Positions 36,445 to 45,976 are shown, numbered from the stretch's first letter. The stretch: DNA of 64,000 nucleotides from Prevotella sp. UBA6447 (GCA_002437115.1 DJOD01000039.1:9234-73233); one strand, 5' to 3'. The notes: a model not told the origin generated them from the sequence alone. A program made the numbers and translations.

Positions 36445-39400
36445 TTAATATTCTTCCCAAGACTTGATGTCAACATTCTCCAAGCTCAATGTGCAGAACG
36501 CGTGGATGAAAGCCGAGGCAAGGCGGCTGTTGGTAATCAACGGCACGTTCAGATCGACCGCCGCACGACGAATCTTGTACCCATTGGTCAGCTCATGAGG
36601 TGTCAAGTCTTTCGGAATATTGACCACCATGTCTATTTTCTTCTCGTGCAACAGGGTCATGGCCTGCGGCTGTTTCCCCTCTTCAGAAGGCCAATACACC
36701 TTGGTGTTGGGAATGTTGTTTTCCGTAAGATACTTGCTCGTGCCGCCCGTCGCATAGAGCTCATAGCCATGGCCGATGAGCTCCTTGGCTGCTTCGAGCA
36801 TCTCAGCTTTCTGCTTGGCGCCACCCGTGGACAGGAGCACCGTGTGCTTCGGGATGCGATGCCCCACGGAAAGCATGCTCTTAAGCAGAGCCTGGTTGGT
36901 GTCGTCGCCCAAGCAACCCACCTCACCCGTTGAGCTCATGTCAACGCCGAGCACGGGGTCGGCCTTCTGCAAGCGGTTGAAGCTAAACTGCGAAGCCTTG
37001 ATGCCCACATAATCGAGGTCAAACAGGTTCTTGTTGGGTTTCTCCACAGGCACACCAAGCATCACCTTGGTTGCCAAGTCTATGAGGTTAAGCTTCAGCA
37101 CCTTGCTGACGAAGGGGAACGAGCGACTGGCGCGGAGGTTACACTCGATAACAAGGATGTCGTTGTCACGTGCCATGAACTGGCAATTGAACGGTCCCGA
37201 GATATGCAGTTCCTCAGCAATCTTGCGAGCCACACGCTTGATGCGGCGTACCGTTTCCACATACAACTTCTGCGGTGGGAACTGGATGGTGGCGTCGCCC
37301 GAGTGGACACCGGCAAACTCAATGTGCTCCGAGATGGCATACGCCAGCACCTCTCCATTGCGTGCCACAGCGTCAAACTCAATCTCCTTGGCGTTCTCTA
37401 TGAACTTCGACACCACGACGGGGTGATCCTCGCTCACGTTGGCTGCCAACTGGAGGAAACGCTCGAGCTCCTCCTTGTTGGAGCAGATGTTCATGGCAGC
37501 ACCCGACAACACGTAGCTGGGCCTAACCAGCACGGGGAATCCCACCCGGTCGACAAACTTGTTGATGTCTTTCAGACTGGTCAGCGCGCTCCATTCAGGC
37601 TGGTTGATGCCATTGCGCGTCAGCATACTCGAGAATTTGGCACGATCCTCAGCATTGTCGATGTCCTTGGCCGACGTGCCAAGGATAGGCACGTTCTCGG
37701 CATCAAGGTGCATGGCCAGGTTGTTGGGTATCTGTCCGCCCGTCGACACAATGACACCGTGCGGGTTCTCCAGCTCTATGATGTCCATCACGCGCTCGAA
37801 GGTGAGCTCGTCGAAATAAAGCCGGTCACACATGTCATAGTCGGTCGACACGGTCTCGGGGTTATAGTTGATCATGATGCTTCGGTAGCCTTGCCTACGG
37901 ATGGTGTTGAGGGCTTGCACGCCACACCAGTCGAACTCCACCGACGAACCTATGCGGTAAGCACCCGACCCCAGCACGATGACCGACTGGCGATCATTGC
38001 TGAACGTGATGTCGCTCTTCACGCCCGCGTAGGTCACATACAGGTAGTTGGTCTGCGCAGGGTACTCCGCAGCCAACGTGTCGATTTGCTTGACAACGGG
38101 CACGATGCCAAACGACTTGCGCTGGCGGCGCACAAGAAGCATAGCCTTGTGCATGTTGCCCATCTCTGTCTCAAGCCCGATGGCTCTGGCAATTTGGAAG
38201 TCGGTGAAACCGTATACCTTGGCCTCGCGGAGCAGTTCGCGATCCAGCGTGTTGATGTTCTTCGCCTTCAGCTTCTCGTCGATGTCGATGATGTGCTTCA
38301 GCTTGTAGAGGAACCACTTGTCTATCTTGGTCAAATCGTGTATCTGGTCTATCGTGTAGCCCTTGTGCATCGCCTTGGAGATGACAAAGACACGCTTGTC
38401 GGTAGGCTCGCAGAGCGCCTCGTCGATATTGGGTATCTCCAGTTCCTTGTTCTCCACGTAGCCGTGCATGCCTTGTCCTATCATGCGAAGACCCTTCTGC
38501 AAGGCCTCCTCGAAGTTGCGTCCGATGGCCATCACCTCGCCGACACTCTTCATGGAGGAGCCCAGCTCCTTGTCGACGCCCCGGAACTTGCTCAAGTCCC
38601 ATCGTGGAATCTTGCAGACCACATAGTCGAGTGCAGGCTCAAAGAACGCGCTGGTAGTCTTCGTCACCGAGTTCTTCAGTTCGAAGAGGCCATAGCCCAT
38701 GCCCAGCTTGGCGGCCACGAAAGCCAAGGGGTAGCCTGTGGCCTTGGATGCGAGCGCTGAGCTCCGGCTCAGGCGCGCGTTGACCTCAATGACACGGTAG
38801 TCTTCGCTGTTGGGGTCGAAAGCATACTGCACGTTACACTCACCGACGATGCCGATATGCCTGACAATGCGGATCGACAGGTCGCGCAACTTATGGTACT
38901 CCGCGTTGGTGAGCGTCTGCGATGGCGCGATGACGATGCTCTCTCCCGTGTGGATACCCAGCGGGTCGAAGTTCTCCATGTTACACACGGTGATGCAATT
39001 GTCGAAGCGGTCGCGCACCACCTCATACTCGATTTCCTTCCAGCCCTTCAGGCTCTTCTCCACCAGCACCTGCGGCGAGAAGGAAAAGGCCTTCTCACAA
39101 ATCTTCTGAAGCTCGGCGTCGTTGTTGGCAAATCCCGAACCCAGTCCGCCAAGCGCGTAGGCCGCTCTCACGATGACAGGATAGCCCAGGTCGTTGGCTG
39201 CTTTCTGGGCCTGAGCCATGTTCTCGCAAGCCTCACTCTTGATGGTTTTCACCGCTATCTCGTCGAGCTTCTCCACGAAGAGCTCGCGGTCTTCCGTGTC
39301 CATGATAGCCTGCACGGGTGTGCCGAGCACCTTGACGCCATATTTCTCCAGGATGCCCTGCTCATAGAGCTTCACACCACAGTTGAGAGCCGTTTGGCCT

Positions 39401-39669
39401 CCGAAGCTCAACAAGATGCCGTCGGGCTTCTCCTTCTTGATCACGCGCTCCACGAAATAGGGTTGCACGGGTAGGAAATAGATATGGTCGGCCACGCCCT
39501 CGGATGTTTGCACCGTGGCGATGTTCGGGTTAATCAGCACGGTCTCCACCCCCTCTTCGCGCAAGGCTTTCAGGGCTTGTGAGCCAGAATAGTCGAATTC
39601 GCCTGCCTCACCAATTTTCAGGGCACCTGAACCCAGGAGGAGGACTTTCTTTATGTTAGGGTCTTTCAT
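36445..39669 (-). CDS. carB: Carbamoyl phosphate synthase, large subunit
   Basis: 1074 residues, standard length. Two homologous ATP-grasp halves: first carboxyphosphate half (VLLLGSGALKIGEAGEFDYS; ALGGLGSGFA), second carbamate half (VIVLGSGAYRIGSSVEFDWC; CNLRASRSFPF), then the C-terminal MGS-like allosteric domain (VLLSTGGAKQKAEML region). With CarA it makes carbamoyl phosphate from glutamine, bicarbonate and two ATP for arginine and pyrimidines. Follows carA by 26 bp. Its stop codon coincides with the flank of the MITE-like element, leaving the protein intact. Confidence 0.98.
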   Translation of the reverse strand: MKDPNIKKVLLLGSGALKIGEAGEFDYSGSQALKALREEGVETVLINPNIATVQTSEGVADHIYFLPVQPYFVERVIKKEKPDGILLSFGGQTALNCGVKLYEQGILEKYGVKVLGTPVQAIMDTEDRELFVEKLDEIAVKTIKSEACENMAQAQKAANDLGYPVIVRAAYALGGLGSGFANNDAELQKICEKAFSFSPQVLVEKSLKGWKEIEYEVVRDRFDNCITVCNMENFDPLGIHTGESIVIAPSQTLTNAEYHKLRDLSIRIVRHIGIVGECNVQYAFDPNSEDYRVIEVNARLSRSSALASKATGYPLAFVAAKLGMGYGLFELKNSVTKTTSAFFEPALDYVVCKIPRWDLSKFRGVDKELGSSMKSVGEVMAIGRNFEEALQKGLRMIGQGMHGYVENKELEIPNIDEALCEPTDKRVFVISKAMHKGYTIDQIHDLTKIDKWFLYKLKHIIDIDEKLKAKNINTLDRELLREAKVYGFTDFQIARAIGLETEMGNMHKAMLLVRRQRKSFGIVPVVKQIDTLAAEYPAQTNYLYVTYAGVKSDITFSNDRQSVIVLGSGAYRIGSSVEFDWCGVQALNTIRRQGYRSIMINYNPETVSTDYDMCDRLYFDELTFERVMDIIELENPHGVIVSTGGQIPNNLAMHLDAENVPILGTSAKDIDNAEDRAKFSSMLTRNGINQPEWSALTSLKDINKFVDRVGFPVLVRPSYVLSGAAMNICSNKEELERFLQLAANVSEDHPVVVSKFIENAKEIEFDAVARNGEVLAYAISEHIEFAGVHSGDATIQFPPQKLYVETVRRIKRVARKIAEELHISGPFNCQFMARDNDILVIECNLRASRSFPFVSKVLKLNLIDLATKVMLGVPVEKPNKNLFDLDYVGIKASQFSFNRLQKADPVLGVDMSSTGEVGCLGDDTNQALLKSMLSVGHRIPKHTVLLSTGGAKQKAEMLEAAKELIGHGYELYATGGTSKYLTENNIPNTKVYWPSEEGKQPQAMTLLHEKKIDMVVNIPKDLTPHELTNGYKIRRAAVDLNVPLITNSRLASAFIHAFCTLSLENVDIKSWEEY

Positions 39670-39695
39670 GAGATTTCTGATATTACGTTAGTTGC

Positions 39696-40772
39696 TCAAG
39701 CATTCAATTCCTCAATAAACTTATCAAACATGAACATCGTGTCCACAGGGCCGCTGCAGGCCTCGGGATGGAATTGCGACGTGAACCAAGGGTTCGTCTT
39801 GTGGCGGATGCCCTCGTTGCTGCCGTCGTTCATGTTGACAAAAAGCTCCGTCCACTCGCTGCCCAGCGTCGCGCTGTCAACCGCGTAGCCGTGGTTTTGC
39901 GAGGTGATGTAACACTTGTCGGTGCCCACAAGGCGCACGGGCTGGTTGTGGCTGCGGTGGCCATACTTCAACTTGTAGATGCTGGCTCCTGCCGCCTTGC
40001 CCAGCAGTTGGTTGCCCATGCAGATGCCACAAATGGGCTTGCGGCTCATGCTCATCTGCTTCTTGATGATATCTACGGCATCCTGGCACGTGTCGGGATC
40101 GCCTGGCCCGTTGGCCAAAAACAGTCCGTCGAACTCCATGCCCGTGTAGTCGTAGTTCCAAGGCACGCGAATCACTTCCACGCCACGCTCAATGAGGCAA
40201 CGGATGATGTTGGCCTTCACGCCGCAGTCGACGAGCACCACCTTCTTGCCCGCGCCCTCGTTGTAGCGGATGACCTCCTTGCACGAAACCTTGTCAACGA
40301 AGTTCACGCCCTCGTAGTTGGCCTCTGGCACCTCGGGGTCGTCGTCGAAGATAATCTTTCCCATCATCACGCCATGCTCACGAAGCACCTTGGTCAGCTC
40401 GCGGGTGTCGATGCCCGTGATGCCTGGCACATGCTCGCGCTTGAGCCAGTCGGCCAAGCTCTCCACAGCGTTCCAGTGGCTGTACTGCTCACTGTAATCG
40501 GCACAAATCATGGCTGCCACGTAAATCTTGTCGCTCTCCATGAAACGGGGCAGCGTGTTGTCCTCAAATGTGAATGGGGGGACACCGTAGTTGCCCACCA
40601 AGGGGAACGTGAACGTCAATATCTGACCGGCATAAGAGGGGTCGGTGAGCGACTCGGGATATCCCATCATGGCCGTGTTGAACACAACCTCGCCGGCAAC
40701 CGGTTTCTCGTAGCCAAACGACTTGCCATGGAAACGCGTACCATCTGATAGCACCAAGGTTACTTTCTTCAT
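39696..40772 (-). CDS. carA: Carbamoyl phosphate synthase, small subunit
   Basis: 358-residue class I glutamine amidotransferase subunit. N-terminal CPSase_sm domain (DGTRFHGKSFGYEKPVAGEV), then the GATase domain with nucleophile Cys251 in ICGICMGNQLLG and the His/Glu partners in SQFHPEACSGP. It supplies ammonia to CarB. First gene of carAB; a TACATTTG box lies at 40809-40816, 87 bp after purF. Separate control of the two pathways is possible since the gap holds a promoter element. Confidence 0.97.
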   Translation of the reverse strand: MKKVTLVLSDGTRFHGKSFGYEKPVAGEVVFNTAMMGYPESLTDPSYAGQILTFTFPLVGNYGVPPFTFEDNTLPRFMESDKIYVAAMICADYSEQYSHWNAVESLADWLKREHVPGITGIDTRELTKVLREHGVMMGKIIFDDDPEVPEANYEGVNFVDKVSCKEVIRYNEGAGKKVVLVDCGVKANIIRCLIERGVEVIRVPWNYDYTGMEFDGLFLANGPGDPDTCQDAVDIIKKQMSMSRKPICGICMGNQLLGKAAGASIYKLKYGHRSHNQPVRLVGTDKCYITSQNHGYAVDSATLGSEWTELFVNMNDGSNEGIRHKTNPWFTSQFHPEACSGPVDTMFMFDKFIEELNA

Positions 40773-40808
40773 CTTCTATCGTTGTTTTTATCTGGTTTCT
40801 CAAGTTTA

Positions 40809-40816
40809 CAAATGTA
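40809..40816 (-). promoter_or_regulatory. -7 element of carAB
   Basis: TACATTTG on the minus strand, 36 bp before the carA ATG, in the 87-bp purF-carA gap. Confidence 0.5.
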
Positions 40817-40859
40817 TGTAAAAAGCTCAATGTGTGCGTCAAGAAAACGGAAAAAAGAA

Positions 40860-42743
40860 TTACTTCCGCGCTCTTTCCACATAATTGACGAATGCCTGGT
40901 TGCACAGACGCGTCCCGCCAGGCGTGGGGAAATGGCCTGTGAAGTACCAGTCGCCCTTGTGGTCGGGTATGGCCGTGTGGAGCCCGTCGATGCTCTGGAA
41001 GACAATCTCAATAGGCGTGGTCATCCCCTCGGGGCGCAACATCTCCACAATCTTGCGGTTGATCTCCTCCACGGTGAACGGCTCATACACGTCGCGCACG
41101 CAGTTGCGCATCTCGCCAACCGGCTTAGCCAGCTCTCTCTTGCAAGCCTCATACGTGTCGCTTATGACATGCTCCAATCCTCGCTCCTTGAGCAGGGCCA
41201 CCGTGGCACGGAAGACGCAAAACTCCTCCAGGCGTGCCATGTCGATACCGTAATAGTCGGGATAACGTATCTGAGGTGCCGAGCTTACCATGACGATCTT
41301 CTTGGGGTGCAGGCGGTCAAGGATGTGCAGGATGCTCTCCTTCAGGGTCGTGCCGCGTACGATGCTGTCGTCGATGATCACCAGGTTGTCGACACCCGCC
41401 CGCAGACTTCCATAGGCAATGTCGTAAACGTGTGAGGCCAGGTCGTTGCGGGCATTGCCCTCGGTGATAAACGTGCGCAACTTGATGTCCTTCCAAGCCA
41501 CCTTCTCCGACCGCACATAGCCATGCATGATCTCCATGAGCTCCTCGTGTGTGGGCTTGTGGTCCAAAGCCTCAATGCGCTTGATTTTCTGGTCGTTCAG
41601 GTAATGCTTGAAGCCATGGAGCAACCCGTAGAATGCCACCTCCGCCGTATTGGGGATAAACGAGAACACAGTGTTGGCAATGTCGGAATCAATGGTTTTG
41701 AGCACTTGGGGTGTCAGCTGCTCGCCCAGTTTCTTGCGTTCCCGATAAATGTCCTGGTCGGAGCCTCGCGAGAAATAGATGCGCTCAAACGAGCAGGCGC
41801 TGTCGCCCTTCTGGTCAAGGATGCGCTTGATGGCCACCTCGCCGTCGCTGCGCACGAGAAGCGCGCAGCCAGGCTGCAGCTCTTGTATGTCATCGTATTC
41901 AAGGTCGAATGTGGTCTGGAGCACGGGGCGCTCGGAGGCCAGGATGACAATCTCGTCATTCTGATAATAGAACGCAGGGCGGATGCCCCATGGGTCGCGC
42001 ATCGAGAACATCTCGCCGCTGCCCGTCAAGCCGCACACCACATAACCACCATCAAAGTCGGCCATGGTGCTCTTGAGCACATTCTCCATTTTCACATGAT
42101 GGTCAATATACTCGGTGATGGCCTCATTCTCCAGTCCCTGCCGCTGAGCCTCCACAAAGTTGCGTTCCACCTCACGGTCGAGCCTGTGGCCCATTGCCTC
42201 CATCATGATGTAGCTGTCGCTATAGATGCGCGGGCACTGGCCCTGCCGAGTCAGCTTTTGAAACACCTCTTCCACGTTGGTCATGTTGTAGTTGCCGCAG
42301 AGGCACAAGTTCTTGGCCTTCCAGTTGTTGCGGCGCAAAAACGGGTGCACATATTTCAATCCGCTCTTTCCCGTGGTGGAATAGCGCAAGTGGCCCATGT
42401 AGAGCTCGCCGGCGAAGGGCATCTCCTGGTAGTCGAAATCAAGACTGTTGTCGCAAAAGCGGCGCGCCTCTTCTATCTGCTTGCGCGCCGAGCCCAGTAT
42501 CTCCGTGATGGCATTGGCACCCTCGGCACGCTCACGGAACATATACTCGTGACCCGGACGGGTGTGCAGTTTCACCGATGCCATGCCTGCTCCCTCCTGT
42601 CCGCGGTTATGCTCTTTTTCCATCATGAGATACAGCTTGTTGAGGCCGTACATCCATGTGCCATATTTCTGCTGATAGTAGCTCAGCGGCTTGAGCAGCC
42701 TGATGAGGGCCACCCCACAATCCTCATGTATATCCTTATCCAT
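40860..42743 (-). CDS. purF: Amidophosphoribosyltransferase
   Basis: 627 residues, the long Bacteroidota-type PurF. The Ntn-hydrolase glutaminase domain has its nucleophile in EDCGVALIRL (C9, not exposed by a clean N-terminal processing site as in short PurF), with GHLRYSTTGKSG and CGNYNM. The phosphoribosyltransferase domain follows, with PRPP loop VIIDDSIVRGTTLKES. It commits PRPP to purine synthesis. The additional length is mostly an insertion between the domains (around FMIPNTAEVAFYGLLHG and QKIKRIEAL). Precedes carAB. Confidence 0.92.
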   Translation of the reverse strand: MDKDIHEDCGVALIRLLKPLSYYQQKYGTWMYGLNKLYLMMEKEHNRGQEGAGMASVKLHTRPGHEYMFRERAEGANAITEILGSARKQIEEARRFCDNSLDFDYQEMPFAGELYMGHLRYSTTGKSGLKYVHPFLRRNNWKAKNLCLCGNYNMTNVEEVFQKLTRQGQCPRIYSDSYIMMEAMGHRLDREVERNFVEAQRQGLENEAITEYIDHHVKMENVLKSTMADFDGGYVVCGLTGSGEMFSMRDPWGIRPAFYYQNDEIVILASERPVLQTTFDLEYDDIQELQPGCALLVRSDGEVAIKRILDQKGDSACSFERIYFSRGSDQDIYRERKKLGEQLTPQVLKTIDSDIANTVFSFIPNTAEVAFYGLLHGFKHYLNDQKIKRIEALDHKPTHEELMEIMHGYVRSEKVAWKDIKLRTFITEGNARNDLASHVYDIAYGSLRAGVDNLVIIDDSIVRGTTLKESILHILDRLHPKKIVMVSSAPQIRYPDYYGIDMARLEEFCVFRATVALLKERGLEHVISDTYEACKRELAKPVGEMRNCVRDVYEPFTVEEINRKIVEMLRPEGMTTPIEIVFQSIDGLHTAIPDHKGDWYFTGHFPTPGGTRLCNQAFVNYVERARK

Positions 42744-42779
42744 AAAACCTTACAATAACAATGACATTCACATATTTAC

Positions 42780-42840
42780 AAAAAAAGATTGAAACACAAA
42801 GAAGCTCTGCCTTGAAATGCTTCTTTATATTCCAATCTTT
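42780..42840 (-). terminator. Terminator of the Wza-like gene
   Basis: Minus-strand AAAGATTG (42840-42833) pairs with CAATCTTT (42791-42784) and an inner AAAGAAGC/GCTTCTTT helix, followed by TTTT. 33 bp after the stop at 42873. Confidence 0.8.
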
Positions 42841-42872
42841 ATAGCTCTTTATTCAATCTCAACCAATTACGA

Positions 42873-43676
42873 CTATTTCCTTAAGATATTGACAATCAAC
42901 GATGCGACCGACGTGACAATACCGACAAACGAGAACCAAATGGTAGTGCTGTTGCCAATGGCAGAGTTCCTGGCTTTCACTGAGTTGGGCTCCACGTAGA
43001 CGATGTCGTTTTGCTGAAGATAATAATAAGGGGAATTGATGATGCTGGCATCGTTGAGGTTCAACCGATGGGCGTGTTTCTCGCCTTGGGCATCCTCACG
43101 GATGAGCAACACGTTGTCGCGTTTGCCGTAGATGGTGAGGTCGCCTGCCAGGGCGATGGCCTCGATGATGCTCATCTTTTCCGTCGTGACAGGCTTCACA
43201 CCAGGCTGGTTGACCTCGCCCGTCACCGTGACGCGATAGCTGGCCATGCGCACCGTTACGATAGGGTTCTCCTTTTCGGAAAGATAAGGTGTCACCTTTT
43301 CCTTGACAAGCTCTTCACAAGCCGTCTTGGAGAGACCCGCCACGTGCAACTTGCCCACGACGGGGAAGTTGATGTTGCCTTCATTGTCAACCAAATAGCC
43401 TTGCAGGGAACCCACGCCGCTGGTTGACAACTGGCCACTCGTGCCGATGGTGTTGCTCACCGCAAGGTTGAACGGCGCCGAAGCAGCTGGATTGGTGGTG
43501 ATGACCGTGATAGTCAGCATGTCCTTAGGCATGATGCGGGCATCATAAAGACCTCGGGATGCCGCCAAGCTGATCGTGTCGATGTTTTGGAAGTAAGCAA
43601 CTTTTCTGCTGCTTGAGCAACCACCCACCAAAAGGATCATGGCCAATAAGACGAACGAGAGAAGAAGTTTCTTCAT
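42873..43676 (-). CDS. Polysaccharide export lipoprotein (Wza/BexD-like)
   Basis: 267 residues; signal peptide MKKLLLSFVLLAMILLVG with lipobox GGC (C20). The periplasmic PES domain (DARIMPKDMLTITVI, GYLVDNEGNINFPVVGKLHV) is followed by SLBB-type strands (YRVTVTGEVNQPGVKPV, MSIIEAIALAGDLTIYGKRD). A C-terminal hydrophobic helix (TTIWFSFVGIVTSVASLIV) anchors the end in the outer membrane, as in Wza. It forms the export channel for capsule or exopolysaccharide. No Wzc-like partner is adjacent; it stands alone with its own promoter and terminator. Confidence 0.88.
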   Translation of the reverse strand: MKKLLLSFVLLAMILLVGGCSSSRKVAYFQNIDTISLAASRGLYDARIMPKDMLTITVITTNPAASAPFNLAVSNTIGTSGQLSTSGVGSLQGYLVDNEGNINFPVVGKLHVAGLSKTACEELVKEKVTPYLSEKENPIVTVRMASYRVTVTGEVNQPGVKPVTTEKMSIIEAIALAGDLTIYGKRDNVLLIREDAQGEKHAHRLNLNDASIINSPYYYLQQNDIVYVEPNSVKARNSAIGNSTTIWFSFVGIVTSVASLIVNILRK

Positions 43677-43712
43677 ATTGAAAAGTTAACTATTAGCTTT
43701 CGTATTGCTTTG

Positions 43713-43720
43713 CAAAAGTA
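43713..43720 (-). promoter_or_regulatory. -7 element of the Wza-like gene
   Basis: TACTTTTG on the minus strand, 36 bp before the ATG; CTTG lies 20 nt upstream (43744-43741). Confidence 0.5.
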
Positions 43721-44100
43721 CGACATATTTTTGAAATTGGCAAGCAAATGGAAGAAAAATACTTGCAAACTTGCAAACCCACTTCATTGACGTGTCTTTT
43801 GTCCGTCTGCACACGATGGACGCACGGCTCGGCACCAATCATTCGGGTGTAGCGCACCAGGCTGACACACGACCGCCGACACCCGCGAACAAGCCCTGCA
43901 CGAAAGCGACCAACGAACGGAAATTCGTCGACAAGCAGTCTAAAAAATCAAGACAAAACGCTCCCGCAGAAGAGCGCTTTTGCAAGCGGGAGCACCTTCT
44001 CCCGCAAATGCGCCATTTTTCGAGCTATTTGCGTAACCCGTTAACACACTGCGTTTTATGGCTTATTTGGAACGAAATGAAAAATCTTCAGACCGATTGT

Positions 44101-44272
44101 TGCAGGGGATGAGGGTCATATTGAGGGAAGATTAAGTACCTATCGTGCGATGGTTCGGCCTTTATCATTTATGATTAGGGTTCCTTTTCCCCTGCAAAAC
44201 GCATGAGATGAAGGCCGAAGAACGGACAACCGGAGTGTAAACGCCTTTGCGCGCCATGCGCAATCCAGCAAA
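44101..44272 (+). other. Structured intergenic region, possible small RNA
   Basis: The 790-bp gap 43677-44466 has no convincing gene. In it, TGCAGGGGA (44101-44109) pairs with TCCCCTGCA (44188-44196), and TTCGGCCTTTATC (44154-44166) pairs with GATGAAGGCCGAA (44207-44219, one G-U). The order a-b-a'-b' is that of a pseudoknot. A TTGCGC/GCGCAA hairpin follows, and a plus-strand terminator ends the block though no plus-strand ORF lies upstream. A plus-strand ncRNA would explain this; no promoter was identified. Confidence 0.3.
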
Positions 44273-44322
44273 AGCCACCCACCTGCGCGCCAGAAGGGAA
44301 GCGCAGGTGGGGGCTGTTTTTT
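44273..44322 (+). terminator. Strong plus-strand hairpin terminator
   Basis: CCCACCTGCGC (44278-44288) pairs with GCGCAGGTGGG (44301-44311), extended through a one-base bulge by AGCC/GGCT, then G and TTTTTT. No upstream plus-strand gene is seen. Confidence 0.7.
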
Positions 44323-44370
44323 CAGAATAATCCTAACAAGAAGGTGTGTGGGGCGCGCCCATGAGACGCA

Positions 44371-44398
44371 AAATGGCAGGGCCCCGATGTGCCCTGCC
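44371..44398 (-). terminator. uxaC terminator
   Basis: Minus-strand GGCAGGGC / GCCCTGCC 8-bp stem (44398-44391 / 44382-44375) followed by ATTTT. 68 bp after the uxaC stop. Confidence 0.6.
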
Positions 44399-44466
44399 AA
44401 AAAGATGCGCCTCGCGCAGGATGTCTCATCCCCCGCATGGAGCCACGCTATCAGCGCGCCTACTTC

Positions 44467-45870
44467 TTAATAAAAGTTGAAATAGCGGCGTGCGTTGTTA
44501 TAAGAGATGTCCTCCACCATGCGGCCGAGCGCGTCGGAGTCGTTGGGCAAAAGGCCCTTCTCAACATCGTTGCCCAGCAAGTTGCAAAGCAGACGGCGGA
44601 AATACTCATGGCGCGGATAACTGAGGAACGAGCGACTGTCGGTTAGCATACCCACGAACCGCGAGAGCAAGCCGAGCACCGACAGGGCGTTCAGCTGGCG
44701 CGTCATGCCGTCGAGCTGGTCGTTGAACCACCAGCCGGAGCCAAACTGGATCTTGCCCGGAGTGACGCCATCCTGGAAGTTTCCGAGCATGGTGGCTATC
44801 ATCTCGTTGGCGCAGGGATTGAGGGTGTAGAGAATGGTGCGCGTGAGCTTGCCCTCCTCGTCCAGCTCGTTGAGGAAATGGCTCATCGCACGCGCCGTGT
44901 TGAACTCGCCAATGGAGTCGAAGCCCGTGTCGGGTCCCACCTGCTTGAACATCCGTGTGTTGTTGTCGCGGATGGCACCATAGTGGTACTGTTGCGTCCA
45001 GTCGGCGTCGCTGTCCATCTCGCCACTTATGCGAAGGAAAGCGTGCTTGTACTGCCGCACTTCCAGGTCTGACAGCCGCTGGCCACGGAGGGCCTTCTCA
45101 AAGATGGTCTCCACCTGGGAGTCGGTGTAAGGGTCGTCGTAAAACTCCTCCACGCCGTGGTCTGACAACTTACAGCCATTGGCGGCAAAGAAGTCATGGC
45201 GACGCTGCAGGGCATCGACCATGGTGGCAAACGAGTACACCTCAACACCGCTCACCTCGCCCAGCTTCTCCATGTACTCGGCAAAGTCGGGCTTCTCAAT
45301 GTTCATGGCCTTGTCGGGACGCCAGGCGGGAATCATCTTGATTTCAAAGCCGCTGTCGCGCGTCACCTTGTGCCAGTGCAGGTCGTCGACGGGATCGTCG
45401 GTCGTGCAGACGCACTCCACGTGGTAGCGGCGCATCAGGCCTCGCGCACTGTACTCGGGGCGCTTGAGCTTTTCGTTGCACTCGTCGTAAATCTCGCGGG
45501 CGGTGGCCGGACTGAGCAGCTTCGTGATGCCGAAGGCGGTCTTCAGCTCCAGGTGGGTCCAGTGGTACAAGGGATTGCGGAAGGTGTAGGGCACCGTCTC
45601 GGCCCATTTCTCAAACTTCTCCCAGTCGGTGGTTTCGCTGCCGGTGCAATATTTCTCGGCCACACCATTGGTGCGCATGGCACGCCACTTGTAGTGGTCG
45701 CCGCCAAGCCACAACTCGGTGATGCTGCGGAACTGGTGATCCTCGGCCACCATCTGCGGAACCAAGTGGCAGTGGTAGTCGATGATGGGCATCTTTGCCG
45801 CATGATTGTGAAACAAATCCTGCGCCGTTGCGGTCTCGAGCAGGAAGTTTTCGTCCATAAACGCTTTCAT
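44467..45870 (-). CDS. uxaC: Glucuronate isomerase
   Basis: 467 residues from ATG 45870 (MKAFMDENFLL), standard UxaC length; the in-frame extension upstream runs into the promoter. Amidohydrolase-like metal-binding start IDYHCHLVPQ (about 28-34), then WLGGDHYKWRAMR, CTTDDPVDDL and a C-terminal GSGWWFNDQLDGM, all family hallmarks. It isomerises D-glucuronate to D-fructuronate or D-galacturonate to D-tagaturonate, indicating use of pectin- or glucuronan-derived uronates. No other uronate genes are adjacent. Divergent from ansA. Confidence 0.95.
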   Translation of the reverse strand: MKAFMDENFLLETATAQDLFHNHAAKMPIIDYHCHLVPQMVAEDHQFRSITELWLGGDHYKWRAMRTNGVAEKYCTGSETTDWEKFEKWAETVPYTFRNPLYHWTHLELKTAFGITKLLSPATAREIYDECNEKLKRPEYSARGLMRRYHVECVCTTDDPVDDLHWHKVTRDSGFEIKMIPAWRPDKAMNIEKPDFAEYMEKLGEVSGVEVYSFATMVDALQRRHDFFAANGCKLSDHGVEEFYDDPYTDSQVETIFEKALRGQRLSDLEVRQYKHAFLRISGEMDSDADWTQQYHYGAIRDNNTRMFKQVGPDTGFDSIGEFNTARAMSHFLNELDEEGKLTRTILYTLNPCANEMIATMLGNFQDGVTPGKIQFGSGWWFNDQLDGMTRQLNALSVLGLLSRFVGMLTDSRSFLSYPRHEYFRRLLCNLLGNDVEKGLLPNDSDALGRMVEDISYNNARRYFNFY

Positions 45871-45909
45871 CTGAGTAGTCGGTTTTATTTGCGTGTAAAT
45901 TTGTCGACG

Positions 45910-45917
45910 CAAAAATA
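45910..45917 (-). promoter_or_regulatory. -7 element of uxaC
   Basis: TATTTTTG on the minus strand, 39 bp before the chosen ATG. Confidence 0.45.
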
Positions 45918-45926
45918 GCATAAATC

Positions 45927-45957
45927 TTTGGAATATCAGGGCTTTTAACTAATTTTG
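45927..45957 (+). promoter_or_regulatory. Bacteroidota promoter of ansA
   Basis: TTTG (45927-45930), 19-nt spacer, TAATTTTG (45950-45957); exact consensus, 19 bp before the ansA ATG. Confidence 0.78.
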
Positions 45958-45976
45958 CACTAAAGATTGCAAGCAG

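Noticed and set aside
37204..38760. 518-codon plus-strand open frame
   Set aside because: Antisense shadow of carB, with no domain resemblance.
41523..42758. 411-codon plus-strand open frame
   Set aside because: Antisense to purF, which has clear catalytic motifs.
43771..44112. 113-codon plus-strand open frame in the Wza/uxaC gap
   Set aside because: No signal, no recognisable domain, irregular composition, and it overlaps the hairpin-rich part of the gap.
44140..44400. 86-codon minus-strand open frame
   Set aside because: Covers two hairpins and the uxaC terminator; low-complexity sequence without protein character.
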